From Cephalothrix simula (taxonomy: Eukaryota > Nemertea > Palaeonemertea > Archinemertea > Cephalotrichidae), in NCBI GenBank assembly GCA_035591015.1, contig JAXIUW010193068.1, positions 1 to 11,945 of the forward strand: DNA of 11,945 nucleotides, in the 5' to 3' direction. A program made the position numbers and the translations under genes. The notes below the pieces were generated by a model. The model was not told the DNA's origin. It was given only the letters and a program-made list of their open reading frames with translations, and searched no databases. Below, piece by piece: positions 1 through 8,014 of this stretch (the stretch's first letter is position 1; each line of letters starts with the position of its first letter).

Positions 1-660
1 TTTCCCACCTTTTTTCATGTTTTAGTTTCTTTCATTTCTCCCATAACTAACATTTTAGAAGCCCTTTTTATATTATAGGCTATTGGTGTCTGGTTACACA
101 GGTTACAGGAGCATGCTAATGAAAAAAACTTTTATTTTTAATTTTTCGAAATTCGTTCAATTAATTCAAACAATAGAAAATACTGCGTATTTTTAAAATA
201 ATGATACATTCAGTATTCACACGAAACACTACTGATTCTAAATATTGAAAATTAACAATAAACAGAATCATTTAAACAATGGAAAGTTAAAATATAATTG
301 TCTCATCATAGACTCGAGTATCAGACCAACCTTGCACTTGTGATTTGAAATAAAAAAGGCGACCCATTCAATACGCATTAATGATCACTCATGAATTTAT
401 TTTTATAGAAAAAATACTCAAATAAAAGGTTCTTTACAGACGCAACAAAACGAAAACAGGAAACAGTGTCTCTTGAGTTTATAATGTCACTGAAATGGAC
501 ATAATATAAAAAGCAAAAAACACAAGGTGATGGCACTTTTAAGTCTACTTTAAAATACATTGTTGCGGATGCTACATTAAAACTTTTTCATTGCACAGAA
601 CTACAACTTAAAACAGTGTAAAATAAAAATATAAGAAGGAATAGGAACAAGGAAGAGATA
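1..660. other. AT-rich stretch, no gene seen
   Basis: I see only AT-rich sequence with short A and T runs. The single open frame above 60 codons on the minus strand (378-560) starts and stops without splice-like borders, is rich in F and Y as expected from A/T-rich random sequence, and resembles no family I know. Near 90-110 a short direct repeat (GGTTACA twice) is present. Nothing else is supported. Confidence 0.6.
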
Positions 661-681
661 ACACCCCCATGACACACTTAC

Positions 682-785
682 GCGATGATACATCTTTCGG
701 ACAACCATCTGACATTAGATGCTGTGCCTGATGCTGTGCATATTTTCTTGATTGCATTCAACAAATCAATTTTGCAGAATTGTAG
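682..785 (-). other. Exon-like open stretch, uncertain
   Basis: On the minus strand this 104-nt segment follows a CAG acceptor-like trinucleotide (786-788) and ends exactly at a consensus 5' splice donor GTAAGT (676-681). One frame is open through it and reads LQFCKIDLLNAIKKICTASG and onward to NVRWLSERCII; it continues open upstream to a stop near 909. The apparent stop of that open frame is the TAA inside the donor itself, as expected for a real exon. Against it, the polypyrimidine tract before the acceptor is poor and I recognise no protein family. A second donor-like GTAAGA lies upstream near 852-857. It could equally be chance. Confidence 0.2.
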
Positions 786-939
786 CTGTCGTAGTTGGGA
801 GTGCACTACTCCAAAAATGAAAGCCCATAGCGCCTCCAGAAGGAATGTCTTACCTTGTGTATGATATGACACATACGGACAATGATCATTGCAACCGAAG
901 AAACCACCTCAATCATGAAATATACTAGTATAGGTCTTA

Positions 940-1390
940 ATGGGGGAGCGTCTAAAGTGTAGAAACCAGACTGGTTGGGTGGGTCACTCAGATCACTTTT
1001 CCGATTTGCGCATTTGTGTCGGAAAAGTGAAGAAAATGTCAGAAAAGTGGTGGGTATTTTCAGTTATCACTGAAAAAGTGAAAAGAAATTGTCTGAAAAT
1101 TGAACGACTTCGCCCATTTCTTTTTTTGTTGTTAATGACAAAATAGTGTACTCTTTATCATAAATTGGGGAAGGGTGTGAAAAAAATGTTAGAAAAGTGA
1201 ACGATTAGGGTGGGTTGATTTTGGTCGAGGTAAAAAAAAATGTCGGAAAAGTGAGAAATTTAGGTGGGGTGCTTTTGATCAATGTCAAAAAATGATAATT
1301 TCATGTAAATGATTGGGTGGGGTGTTTTTGATTTATGTCAAAAAATACATCATGTCACAAAATTTAGGGGTGGGTGGGTGATTTTAATTT
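940..1390. repeat. Degraded minisatellite, ~53-bp period
   Basis: A unit carrying AATGTCRGAAAAGTGA, then a short AT stretch, then GGGTGGG(G)TG and TTTTGATC recurs. GGGTGGG-type blocks lie near 977, 1049, 1208, 1263, 1315 and 1368; the last four are 52-55 bp apart. GAAAAGTG occurs near 1022, 1042, 1192 and 1246, and an inverted version (CACTTTTCCGA) near 995. The left part is more decayed and partly inverted, the right part more regular. The short open frame that crosses it is a by-product. It may be a true tandem array or the repetitive end of a mobile element. Confidence 0.75.
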
Positions 1391-1529
1391 TTTCGCCAAA
1401 TTTTACTTTTCAGACCCTGGTGCTTGCACTTTTCATGTGTTCCCCCTGTTTTAATGCCTAATTGTCAGGAAGGGCTAAGTAACCACTACAACTTCCGTTT
1501 ATCTAAATATATCCTCCCGCCTAAAAAAG

Positions 1530-1700
1530 TGGAGGTAACCTCTTCGGAGTTACCAAGGTACTGATTTACCAAATAACATAGTAACTTGATGATTAGTGTC
1601 CAGCTCGGTGTCCAGTAAATGTGTCTTTGGTACATCAGTTCAAACAGTTCTCCAGTTAATTGTAAGCATTTGGTAAATCAGTCACTTTTGTTACAGGAGG
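1530..1700. repeat. Inverted-repeat element (15-bp perfect arms)
   Basis: ACTGATTTACCAAAT at 1560-1574 is matched by its exact reverse complement at 1668-1682, 93 bp apart. A third, diverged copy of the reverse-oriented motif lies between them (1625-1639, 12 of 15 matching). Just outside the left arm is a separate hairpin, GGTAAC...GTTACC (about 1534-1554). The interior also holds GTGTCCAG twice (near 1597 and 1609). The arrangement fits a small non-autonomous DNA transposon or foldback element, but I see no clear target-site duplication. Confidence 0.5.
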
Positions 1701-3470
1701 ATGACAAATTAAATTGTTCGAAAGTGCTAAAAATGTGTGATAATACAAAAGAAAATAGAGGAAAAGGAAGAGACCGATGAGGAGAATTTAAAGTGGACAG
1801 AAAAACTTATGGAATAAACTGCAATCGCACAATTCTACGTAGATTAACAGCTAATGCAAAGTTCTTTCAAAAAGAGAGTAATGAGTCTTGGTCAATATCA
1901 AAAAGGAAAAAAAAAACTTGTAATTCCAAACTTAAAGAAAGGGTAAATAACTAAGTTTAAACAGGAAAACAGAATAATAAATCCTGAACCACTTCGTTCT
2001 TGAGTATCCTTGATATGAATATTAAAATATTGCCTACAACATCTTAGTATTTGTGTGGCAAGAACGTAAGAGTTTTCGAGGAGGCACCAGATCAGAAGAG
2101 TGTTTACATCATTACAAGTCAAGCATCATTAGATGGTAATGTAACTCTTATAATTCTTGACAAAAGATGAAAGAAATGTGGAAACAATCAAATGAGCGTT
2201 TGCTCACATTCTGAAGAGTATAAGCTCCTCTTCAACTGACATACAAGAACAATGTAAACTGCTCAACTTATATTTGTCATTACGAAAAAAAAAGGATAAT
2301 GATCGTGGTATGGCAAAAAGAGTATCATTTATGATTTTAACTACATTAAAATGCAACCATAATCTTTGAAGCGAAAGAATCCTGATCACCTACAAAGTAT
2401 TGTAAAATGAGATTTAATCAGTTAATGTCTCGGTTAAAAAGGACTTAGTGACCAAGTGACCTATCATCATATCATAAAATATCTTCTATCAAAATGAAGA
2501 ACTGGACAGTTTGTGGTGTAAAAAAAAGTTGCCCAAATATGGTAAAAAACCGACCACTTTTAGAAAAGTGTTAAGTGCTGAATTCACTGTCAAAAAATCC
2601 AGAAAAGGAATATTATCATGTAAATTCAAATATAACTCTTTGTTAAAACTATTATTTTAAACAATTCATAAAAAGTTAATAAGTTATTGTAATGCAAATA
2701 AAGATTTTTTTACTTACAGCTGTTTTTGATGGACTAAAAGACAATAGTATATTATAATGTTAATTTTGATCGGTTTGAAAAAGCATTCAAAGAAGAAATA
2801 GAAAACTTCATTTTAGAGAGATTTGTTTAAACATAAACTCATTTAAAACGTTTCATAAAAAATGTATTTTTAGTTCTTGTTTTTGAAAGTAAAAAGTGAG
2901 CTATGACATATTCAAGGGCCCTAAAATTTCTAAAAGCCAAAAACCACTGACAATCTATGAATTATTACAAGACAAATAGCATTTGCCAGTTTAAAACAAA
3001 AGCAAAACACTGCTCATTTTGCTTTTAAACAAAAACAACAGCAGCATTATATAAAACAATGAAAAGATGTTAAACATCATGACAACCTCATACGAGTGCA
3101 GAAAAATATAATTTTGATAACTAGATAATTTGGAATAGCTGTAATGAATCTAAAATAGACATGAATGAAATTGATAAAGACAGAAACTGGGAAAGAGAAA
3201 GTAAAGAGAAAAGTATAGAAAAAAACTGTCGGTATCACTTCAGGGGCATTACTGGAATTTTCAAACAATACTTCTACAGGTTCTATGTGTTTCATTTGTG
3301 CGAAGCATCTTCTGGAGAGTGCTAGCCAGTACTGCAGCATTTTTGAAAAAAATAATCACTATTTGATTGGAGTTCTTCTGTACACAGAAGCCATATATGA
3401 CGAAAATATTGAATGTATCAGTACTTACTAGATAGGTATGCTTCTGGAGTGCTAGTGGTACTTAACGAAA
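1700..3470. other. AT-rich stretch, no gene supported
   Basis: There are long A and T runs and scattered short open frames on the minus strand (1898-2122, 2204-2389, 3077-3340), none with family resemblance. The longest (87 codons, 3077-3340) lies in a segment where a 30-bp sequence around 3303-3335 is partly repeated about 125 bp further on (3428-3463, sharing TCTGGAG..GTGCTAG). A GTAAGT donor-like site on the minus strand (3423-3428) precedes a T-rich CAG (near 3336), which could mimic a short intron. I would not call a gene here. Confidence 0.5.
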
Positions 3471-4090
3471 ATGCTTCATTTTAATCATCCCAAGGAAGAA
3501 ACATTCAATACCTTTATTGAAAATCTGACCTTAGATTTATCGAAATATGAAACTGGATAATTCGTTCATTTAGCAGCCAGCCGATCCACCGACATTATTC
3601 TTCCAAAATACATGATTTGAAGAGAAAAATATCATATTCCAAAAGTTACATTAATTATTTCCCCTATCTTATAGAATTCAAATACCAGAAACATAATCTG
3701 AGATTCAGATTTGCAAAGAAATAAAAAATTGCTGAATTTTCTATTAATAATCAGGCGATATGGCCCGATGAAAAGAGATTCTATGTCTTTTGTAACAACT
3801 CTTTGGCTTTTGTCTGACTCTTAGATAATCTAACGGATTAGGATTTCTGGAGTTAAAAATTCTATCTTCTTATGAATTATCAAAGATCTCGATTGAGAAG
3901 AATATAACAATCACCAATCCTAAAGAAAAAACTATTCATTGATGATTTTGTCGATGAATGTGAAAATGATTCTGGTAATTCCATCGATGAATTTCGTTAA
4001 AGAGACGATGTTCACTTGATGAGGATAGAATATGGAATGAATGAAATGACTAAGCTTATTGTTAAAGTAATGAATTGTAAAACTACTTAA
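3471..4090 (+). pseudogene. Broken coding relic A, unknown family
   Basis: An ATG at 3471 opens 29 codons that include FIENLTLDLSKYETG and end in TAA at 3558. After a frame change, the frame from 3557 to 3817 stays open for about 87 codons with only one internal stop (TAA at 3722), reading for example YINYFPYLIEFKYQKHNLRF and AEFSINNQAIWPDEKRFYVF. A further switch gives GFLELKILSSYELSKISIEK (3841 onward), then from 3905 to 4090 the previous frame resumes with a single stop, containing acidic FIDDFVDECEN. In DNA this AT-rich, about one stop per 14 codons is expected, so the pattern suggests a decayed gene with several lesions. Its opening motif recurs in relic B at 4950. I do not recognise the protein; a mobile-element or virus-like-element gene is possible. 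Confidence 0.4.
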
Positions 4091-4147
4091 ATCAAAAATA
4101 TTAAATCGAAAAATCGTGAAATTTGATATTTAATCTTACTCTAGTTT

Positions 4148-4245
4148 ACGAGAGTCAATCAGCCCCGCCACTATCAAAAATCAGGAGCTGATATTGGAGG
4201 AGCCGCTTATGAAGTAAAGCGGTAGCGACGACGGGCTGGCATTTA
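4148..4245 (+). other. GC-rich foldable patch
   Basis: This is clearly more GC-rich than its surroundings. An outer stem CAGCCC (4160-4165) with GGGCTG (4233-4238) encloses two hairpins: ATCAG/CTGAT with a 3-base loop (4180-4192) and CCGCTT/AAGCGG with an 8-base loop (4203-4222). One plus-strand frame is open for about 26 codons before a stop at 4223, including RHYQKSGADIGG, so it may instead be a second piece of the decayed coding material just upstream. A donor-like CA|GTAAGT follows at about 4251. It could be a structured RNA, a relic exon or chance. Confidence 0.3.
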
Positions 4246-4310
4246 TCACAGTAAGTTAATCTAAAAGAGTTTATGTTTTTATCTCAAACCGAGTCTCAAA
4301 CTAAACAGTG

Positions 4311-4321
4311 GGATCAATGAT
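4311..4321. repeat. Target-site duplication, left of foldback copy 1
   Basis: GGATCAATGAT here is repeated exactly at 4446-4456, directly outside the two ends of foldback copy 1. An 11-bp perfect duplication at both borders is a mark of insertion by transposition. Confidence 0.75.
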
Positions 4322-4445
4322 CATCCTTGGCCAAGAGGTTTGATGTTGTCTGTCTGCCTCTAGTTCATTAATGATAGCAGCGGTGAATGAGTGAACTAAG
4401 CTTGGATAGTCAGATAGTTACACATCACACCCGTTGACCAAGGAT
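4322..4445. mobile_element. Foldback/MITE-like element, copy 1
   Basis: The 124-bp element starts CATCCTTGGCCAAGAGGTTT and ends with the near-complement CCCGTTGACCAAGGAT. The right end can be extended by one G to match the left CATCC exactly. Copy 2 at 8048-8158 has the same left end and shares an inner core (TGCCTCTA, CAGCGGTGAATGAGTGAA). It is non-coding, so if mobile it needs enzymes from elsewhere. Inverted ends and a 10-11-bp flanking duplication resemble Mutator-like families, but copy 2 has a duplication of only 7-8 bp, so the superfamily is uncertain. It lies about 115 bp upstream of tRNA-Lys. This copy is longer than copy 2 by about 13 bp, mainly in the right arm. Confidence 0.7.
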
Positions 4446-4456
4446 GGATCAATGAT
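4446..4456. repeat. Target-site duplication, right of foldback copy 1
   Basis: GGATCAATGAT matches 4311-4321 exactly. The first G may belong to the element end, which would make the duplication 10 bp. Confidence 0.75.
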
Positions 4457-4561
4457 AAAATTATGGCAAATTGAATTTAGGGGATTTACACCAGGTGGTA
4501 CGCATAGATAAATGGAGGACTCCTTATTGGAAATTGACAATATCAACGACACTGACAGCTA

Positions 4562-4634
4562 GCCCGGTTAGCTCAGTCGGTAGAGCATTAGGCTTTTAAC
4601 CTGAGGGTCGCGGGTTCGAGCCCCGTGCCGGGCT
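4562..4634 (+). tRNA. tRNA-Lys(UUU)
   Basis: The 73-nt transcript folds as a full cloverleaf. The acceptor stem is GCCCGGT with GCCGGGC (one G.U), the D arm GCTC/GAGC, and the anticodon stem TTAGG/CCTGA with loop CTTTTAA and anticodon TTT at 4595-4597. The T arm is GCGGG/CCCGT around TTCGAGC. It delivers lysine to AAA/AAG codons. The internal A box (TAGCTCAGTCGG) and B box (GGTTCGAGCC) for RNA polymerase III are intact; there is no intron and no encoded CCA. Oddities: the discriminator base is T (4634), whereas eukaryotic lysine tRNAs usually have G, and flanking bases would extend the acceptor helix by three pairs (CTA at 4559-4561 with TAG at 4634-4636). It is probably functional; a tRNA-derived repeat head is less likely because a terminator follows at once. 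Confidence 0.95.
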
Positions 4635-4642
4635 AGGAAGAA

Positions 4643-4647
4643 TTTTT
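4643..4647 (+). terminator. RNA polymerase III terminator
   Basis: Five Ts lie 9 bases after the 3' end of tRNA-Lys, the usual stop signal for this polymerase. Confidence 0.8.
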
Positions 4648-4649
4648 GA

Positions 4650-4945
4650 CATTGTACAAGCAATGTCGCTGCACCCATACCAGATATAGATTTATACTAA
4701 TATCTGTGTTTGAGGATTTCTTGTGTTTTGTTTATGCATGTAAGATCTAGCGAGTTAGATTCGTAGTTATAAAACATAAATTAAACTTTAAAATGTCTAT
4801 TGATCCTTATTCATTTTACACCAAAACTGTTTTATCTCTTATCTGCAATCCAGATTGAATGGCAACGTTTGGTGGAATAGTTTCGAATCATGGATTTCAA
4901 TTTCCGAATCTCAGCTTCTGTTGAAAAATTCAATCAAAAATAAAA
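4650..4945. other. No gene seen between tRNA-Lys and relic B
   Basis: This is AT-rich sequence with no convincing open frame or repeat. An ATATCTGG-type inverted pair lies near 4680-4705 (CCAGATAT and ATATCTG), too short to interpret. Confidence 0.5.
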
Positions 4946-4949
4946 ACCA

Positions 4950-5392
4950 TTTTCAGCATCACTTCAATCTTTCATTGAACATTTGACGCTTGACTTAGGG
5001 AAAACACCCAAGTGGTTTAGACCTTAGCCGGTCAGAAATAAATACAGGAAATAGAATTGGAGAAACTATACTCTGCAATGGGCAAGATACGATTGAAAAC
5101 CTGTGATGTAAAGACAGAGAAGATGAAGAAACTGTTGATAACAGAATTGAACATATTGAATTATTTTTTACACGAGTTGAAAATTGAAAATCGTGCCATA
5201 GGCAAGTTATCATCAGAAGGCTACATGTATAGCAAAATTAAAAACACCACAGGCAAACAAAAATACCAGACAATAGGATATAATATACCGAAGCTTTCGG
5301 GACTTCAAGCCCCTTCCTCAGCAGAATTTTCTGGTCAAAGGAATATTTTTTGCCTCAAGAGAAAAAATAATTGGTTTTATAATAATAATTAA
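4950..5392 (+). pseudogene. Broken coding relic B, unknown family
   Basis: A frame at about 4947-5009 reads ASLQSFIEHLTLDLGKTPKW then FRP and a stop. Its FIEHLTLDLGK matches FIENLTLDLSK of relic A (3516 onward), and most nucleotide differences between the two are silent. After a frame change and a stop at 5039, an open frame runs to 5392 (about 117 codons, the longest in the window). Its first half is lysine- and glutamate-rich with a helical, coiled-coil-like look (EIELEKLYSAMGK, KMKKLLITELNILNYFLHEL). The only start codons are a non-AUG TTG at 5057 and an ATG at 5078, and its last third runs antisense through the hammerhead-like motif, so the whole frame is unlikely to be one real protein. 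The family is not recognised. Confidence 0.35.
5282..5330 (-). ncRNA. Hammerhead-ribozyme-like motif (Penelope type)
   Basis: On the minus strand the core CTGAGGA (5321-5315) is followed by a five-pair helix II, GGGGC/GTCCC with loop TTGAA (5313-5299, one G.U), then the core GAAA (5298-5295), a minimal helix III AG/CT, and a CUU cleavage triplet ending at 5291. Helix I can form from CGG (5290-5288) with CTG (5324-5322), then after a mismatch two further pairs, with others beyond. The layout CUGANGA-helix II-GAAA-NUH is the hammerhead self-cleaving RNA; a tiny helix III is a known trait of copies in Penelope-like retroelements, which act as dimers. One extra A sits between the core and helix II, and helix I is imperfect, so activity is uncertain. 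No reverse transcriptase remains nearby. Confidence 0.55.
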
Positions 5393-5399
5393 AAAATTA

Positions 5400-6310
5400 T
5401 TGAAAAGTAATAATTGGATCCTGATTGGATAATCTTTAAGGATTTCTTGTTTTTTTTATTTCTTTATGGTGTCCAACAGGTTGGAAAAGAAAGAATCGAA
5501 AGAATAAGCTGTTCAAAAGATTCGAATCCTCTTCAGTTGTGCCGAGCCGATATAAGGCGCTGGCTCCCCGCTAACAATGGAATTATTTTGAAAGAGAAGA
5601 AAATGATAGAGTCGATATACAGTTGACTTTGTTGCAGATGCATTCAACCTCTCAGCATGTAACACCTTCATTTGTTGCATTTGTGAATTTGTAAACAAAA
5701 TTTCAAGGGTATAAATTAGTGCACAATACCCACTTTCGATTTCACTTTCTCGCTATAATTATAGCGCTTAAATATTCATGAATGTATTCACAATCACCTA
5801 ACGAGATAACGAGATCGAAAGCTTACTTAAAGTCTAAACAAACAGTTAATTGATTAATGTCATTAAGACATCTTCACAATGTTTTTATAGTGAAACTACT
5901 GTTCACTCATTCAGGAAGTGAAAGACTGCCAGCATGAAAGTGCCTCAAGGCCATATGCGTCCTGTCCAGTGTGTTGTAAATGCACTTCAAAGTACATCAT
6001 TCCCGTTATTATTACGCGAATTATAATGGTATAAGTGCATCCAATCCAACTGATTGATGATGCAAAAGCAAAAAAGATTGCGAAGTACAGAACTTTAACG
6101 AGTTAAAAAGTTAATTGTTGTTGCATACATTGAGTGGCTCAAAAATTCGCAAACCAATGACATAACCTGATACCCAAACGTAGAACATAAAATTTAAAGC
6201 TGCTGCCCTCCTTGTCCAAGGGATATAAGTTTGCTTACATTGTACAATCCACCAGAAGATGGTCAACCATCATTAGAAAAGCTTCCTCAATAGACGAAAA
6301 GCTCGCGGAG
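5400..6310. other. AT-rich stretch, no gene supported
   Basis: Two overlapping open frames of 60-70 codons lie on opposite strands (5414-5626 and 5513-5698); neither resembles a known family. At 5811-5826 a short tandem ACGAGATAACGAGATC occurs. A minus-strand segment (about 6240-6312) is open for some 24 codons up to a GTAAGC donor-like site near 6232, including SIEEAFLMMVDHLLVDCT, but it borders the inverted-repeat pair at 6322 and I do not call it a gene. Confidence 0.45.
5751..5766. repeat. 16-bp perfect palindrome
   Basis: CGCTATAATTATAGCG equals its own reverse complement. It is followed within 15 bases by ATTCATGAAT, a second palindrome. The function is unknown; it could be a dimer-binding site or chance in AT-rich DNA. 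Confidence 0.6.
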
Positions 6311-6321
6311 CTGCTTATATC

Positions 6322-6688
6322 AATAGCTTATCAAAAATAGTCATTATCGCAACAATATTTCCATGATACATGTAGGTTTAAGAACATCATAACTTTGGTC
6401 CGATGTATTTATAGAATAAGTACATAGATCGTTCTTCGAGTTCAGCGGTGTTGTTTACATTTCAAATTAAATAGGTCAAGTGACCAGGTTTTGTAAATAT
6501 AACTCAGATAATAGGTAAAATAAATCTTTGTTTAACTTACTCTGACATGAAGTTAGGCTGATAAGATGAAACACCAAGTGAGCATGTTTCCTACGATTCT
6601 AAAAAAATAGCGCGGTACACAGTTTGCGATACAGAGAAAAATAGGAATGTTATTATGGCACGATGATGAATATTTTTGATAAGCTATT
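6322..6688. repeat. Inverted-repeat pair, possible foldback element
   Basis: The 28-bp arm at 6322-6349 (AATAGCTTATCAAAAATA... ending ATCG) matches the reverse complement of 6661-6688 at 26 of 28 positions, with about 310 bp between. Both outer flanks carry a GC-rich CGCGG-type block (GCTCGCGGAGC near 6301, CCGCGG near 6690). The right arm also joins a 28-bp imperfect palindrome centred on CCGCGG (6679-6706). No transposase and no clear target duplication are seen. It fits a decayed non-autonomous DNA element. Confidence 0.5.
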
Positions 6689-6709
6689 ACCGCGGCTATT
6701 GCTTATACC

Positions 6710-7500
6710 GATTTAAGACATTTAATATTATTGTTCCTTGGAGCATTTATTACGACAAGGCGTGAAATTTTCCGAAAGAGTCCAACAACCATAATTTGTG
6801 CTTCCTTTTTTCGGTAGATTTAGTGCTTAGCCACCATTTGTAATTAATGATTATTTTAATTCACTAAATGCCACATGCAGTCGGTACACATGCCATGACA
6901 ACCAACACCAACCCCCGAAAAACAATTTTAAATCACTTCTTCACACACCAATTAACTTTAATTCTAAAAAAGCTGTTTTTCATTAATAACTTTTAAGACT
7001 TTGACATCTAATCCGTATTTTCATTATTTGAGATAAAAAAGAACGTACACTCTCTTTGAAATAATAACCATAGTGAAATGCTAATGGATTTTGAATACAA
7101 TAATTGTTATGAAAAATGAACATGTCAAAAACTAACTCCTTCAACATTATAAAAGTCGTCTTAAACCTCTCAGGATTTCATCCGATTTTCTTTCTTCTTT
7201 TCTTCATTTTTCTTGTTCTCATTCTCGGTGGATTAAACCTAAAAAGGTCCTCTCTTTTGTGTAAAACACTAGTCTCATTTTACCATGATAACTAAAAGAT
7301 TAATGAAATACGTTTCGGTAAACCACTTTGAACATCAAAAGCAACATTTGTGCTTCATTGAAAAAAGGCCCATGATTAAGCTACTTTGTGAAACAAATTT
7401 ATATATAATAAGCATTAAAAGACGTTTTCTTTGATAAATTCATTAAGCTAATGGAACTAGATAATATGAAATAATAACAAATAAAAATATTAAATATATG
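6710..7500. other. AT-rich stretch, no gene seen
   Basis: There is no open frame of note on either strand and no strong repeat. There are pyrimidine-rich runs near 7180-7220. Nothing further is supported. Confidence 0.55.
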
Positions 7501-7620
7501 TCTGAAATGGAGGCGTGTTGGGAACGAAAACCGGAACAACATGTGGCGTCATTGCTTGTTCATCTCCGCCAGGGAGAATATAATTCTCCCTGATCTTCGC
7601 ACAGTTCGCGAGGCGGTGCT
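7501..7620. other. GC-richer patch with strong hairpin
   Basis: A 9-bp perfect stem AGGGAGAAT/ATTCTCCCT with a 3-base loop lies at 7571-7591, flanked by CCGCC (7566-7570) and GGCGG (7612-7616), which could pair around it. A second, weaker hairpin GAACAA/TTGTTC lies at about 7533-7562. A related ATAACTCTCCCT block follows near 7629. The patch lies just downstream of the minus-strand tRNA-Asp. It may be a short interspersed repeat or a structured RNA; I do not recognise it. Confidence 0.35.
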
Positions 7621-7703
7621 AGTCAAAAATAACTCTCCCTTTAATAGGCAAAGTTCAAAGATCGTGAATACAAATTCACAGGGCCAATTTGTATCATGTA
7701 TAT

Positions 7704-7707
7704 AAAA
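7704..7707 (-). terminator. RNA polymerase III terminator
   Basis: On the minus strand a TTTT run begins 10 bases past the 3' end of tRNA-Asp, a minimal but usual stop signal for this polymerase. Confidence 0.65.
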
Positions 7708-7717
7708 TAACAGATTT

Positions 7718-7789
7718 CTCCCCGACCGGGAATCGAACCCGGGTCTCGCACGTGACAGGCGCGGATACTGACCACTATACTATCGAGGA
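7718..7789 (-). tRNA. tRNA-Asp(GUC)
   Basis: The 72-nt minus-strand transcript starts TCCTCGATAGTATAGTGG and ends GGTTCGATTCCCGGTCGGGG plus AG, very like other animal tRNA-Asp genes. The acceptor stem is TCCTCGA with TCGGGGA, with one T.G pair and discriminator G. The anticodon loop CTGTCAC holds GTC. The anticodon stem CGCGC/GTGCG differs from the usual CCCGC/GCGGG, but the changes keep all five pairs, one as G.U. It delivers aspartate to GAC/GAU codons. Internal A and B boxes are intact, there is no intron and no encoded CCA, and a T-run follows downstream. Very likely functional. Confidence 0.96.
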
Positions 7790-8014
7790 CTATCTATTAA
7801 CACACAACTTTATTTGACATTTTTATGCATATAAGTCCCCATTCAAAACTATTTTATTATCAATCAATCCAAAATATTAATAGGTCTTTTATATCAGTGA
7901 CACATACCTAGGTAATAGATAAATAGAAAACTGTTTACAAAAGTTGAGTCAAACTTGAAGACTTCTTTGAATAAAAGTTATTTGTAACACCAGTCTGGAC
8001 CATTTAATTGTGCA

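Noticed and set aside
2718-2733. 16-nt minus-strand micro-exon between TTTTAG and GTAAGT
   Set aside because: The same bases also give a plus-strand acceptor; such short candidates arise by chance in T-rich DNA and no flanking exons are visible.
3077-3340. 87-codon minus-strand open frame as a gene
   Set aside because: Its second half is F/I-rich low complexity, there is no recognised domain, and the splice-like borders are inconsistent.
4562-4800. tRNA-Lys as the head of a SINE
   Set aside because: A T-run stops transcription right after the tRNA, the cloverleaf is intact, and no A-rich tail or target duplication is evident.
5057-5392. Longest open frame (111 codons from a non-AUG start) as a complete gene
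   Set aside because: It opens on TTG, is lysine-rich as expected from A-rich DNA, its last third is the antisense of the hammerhead-like motif, and no family is recognised. Kept only as part of a relic.
6473-6486. AGGTCA-AG-TGACCA as a nuclear-receptor binding site
   Set aside because: The spacing is not the standard three bases and there is no nearby gene; a single short match is expected by chance.
6541-6598. 58-nt minus-strand exon with good acceptor and donor
   Set aside because: It lies inside the 6322-6688 inverted-repeat pair and encodes nothing recognisable; one of two competing frames hits a stop.
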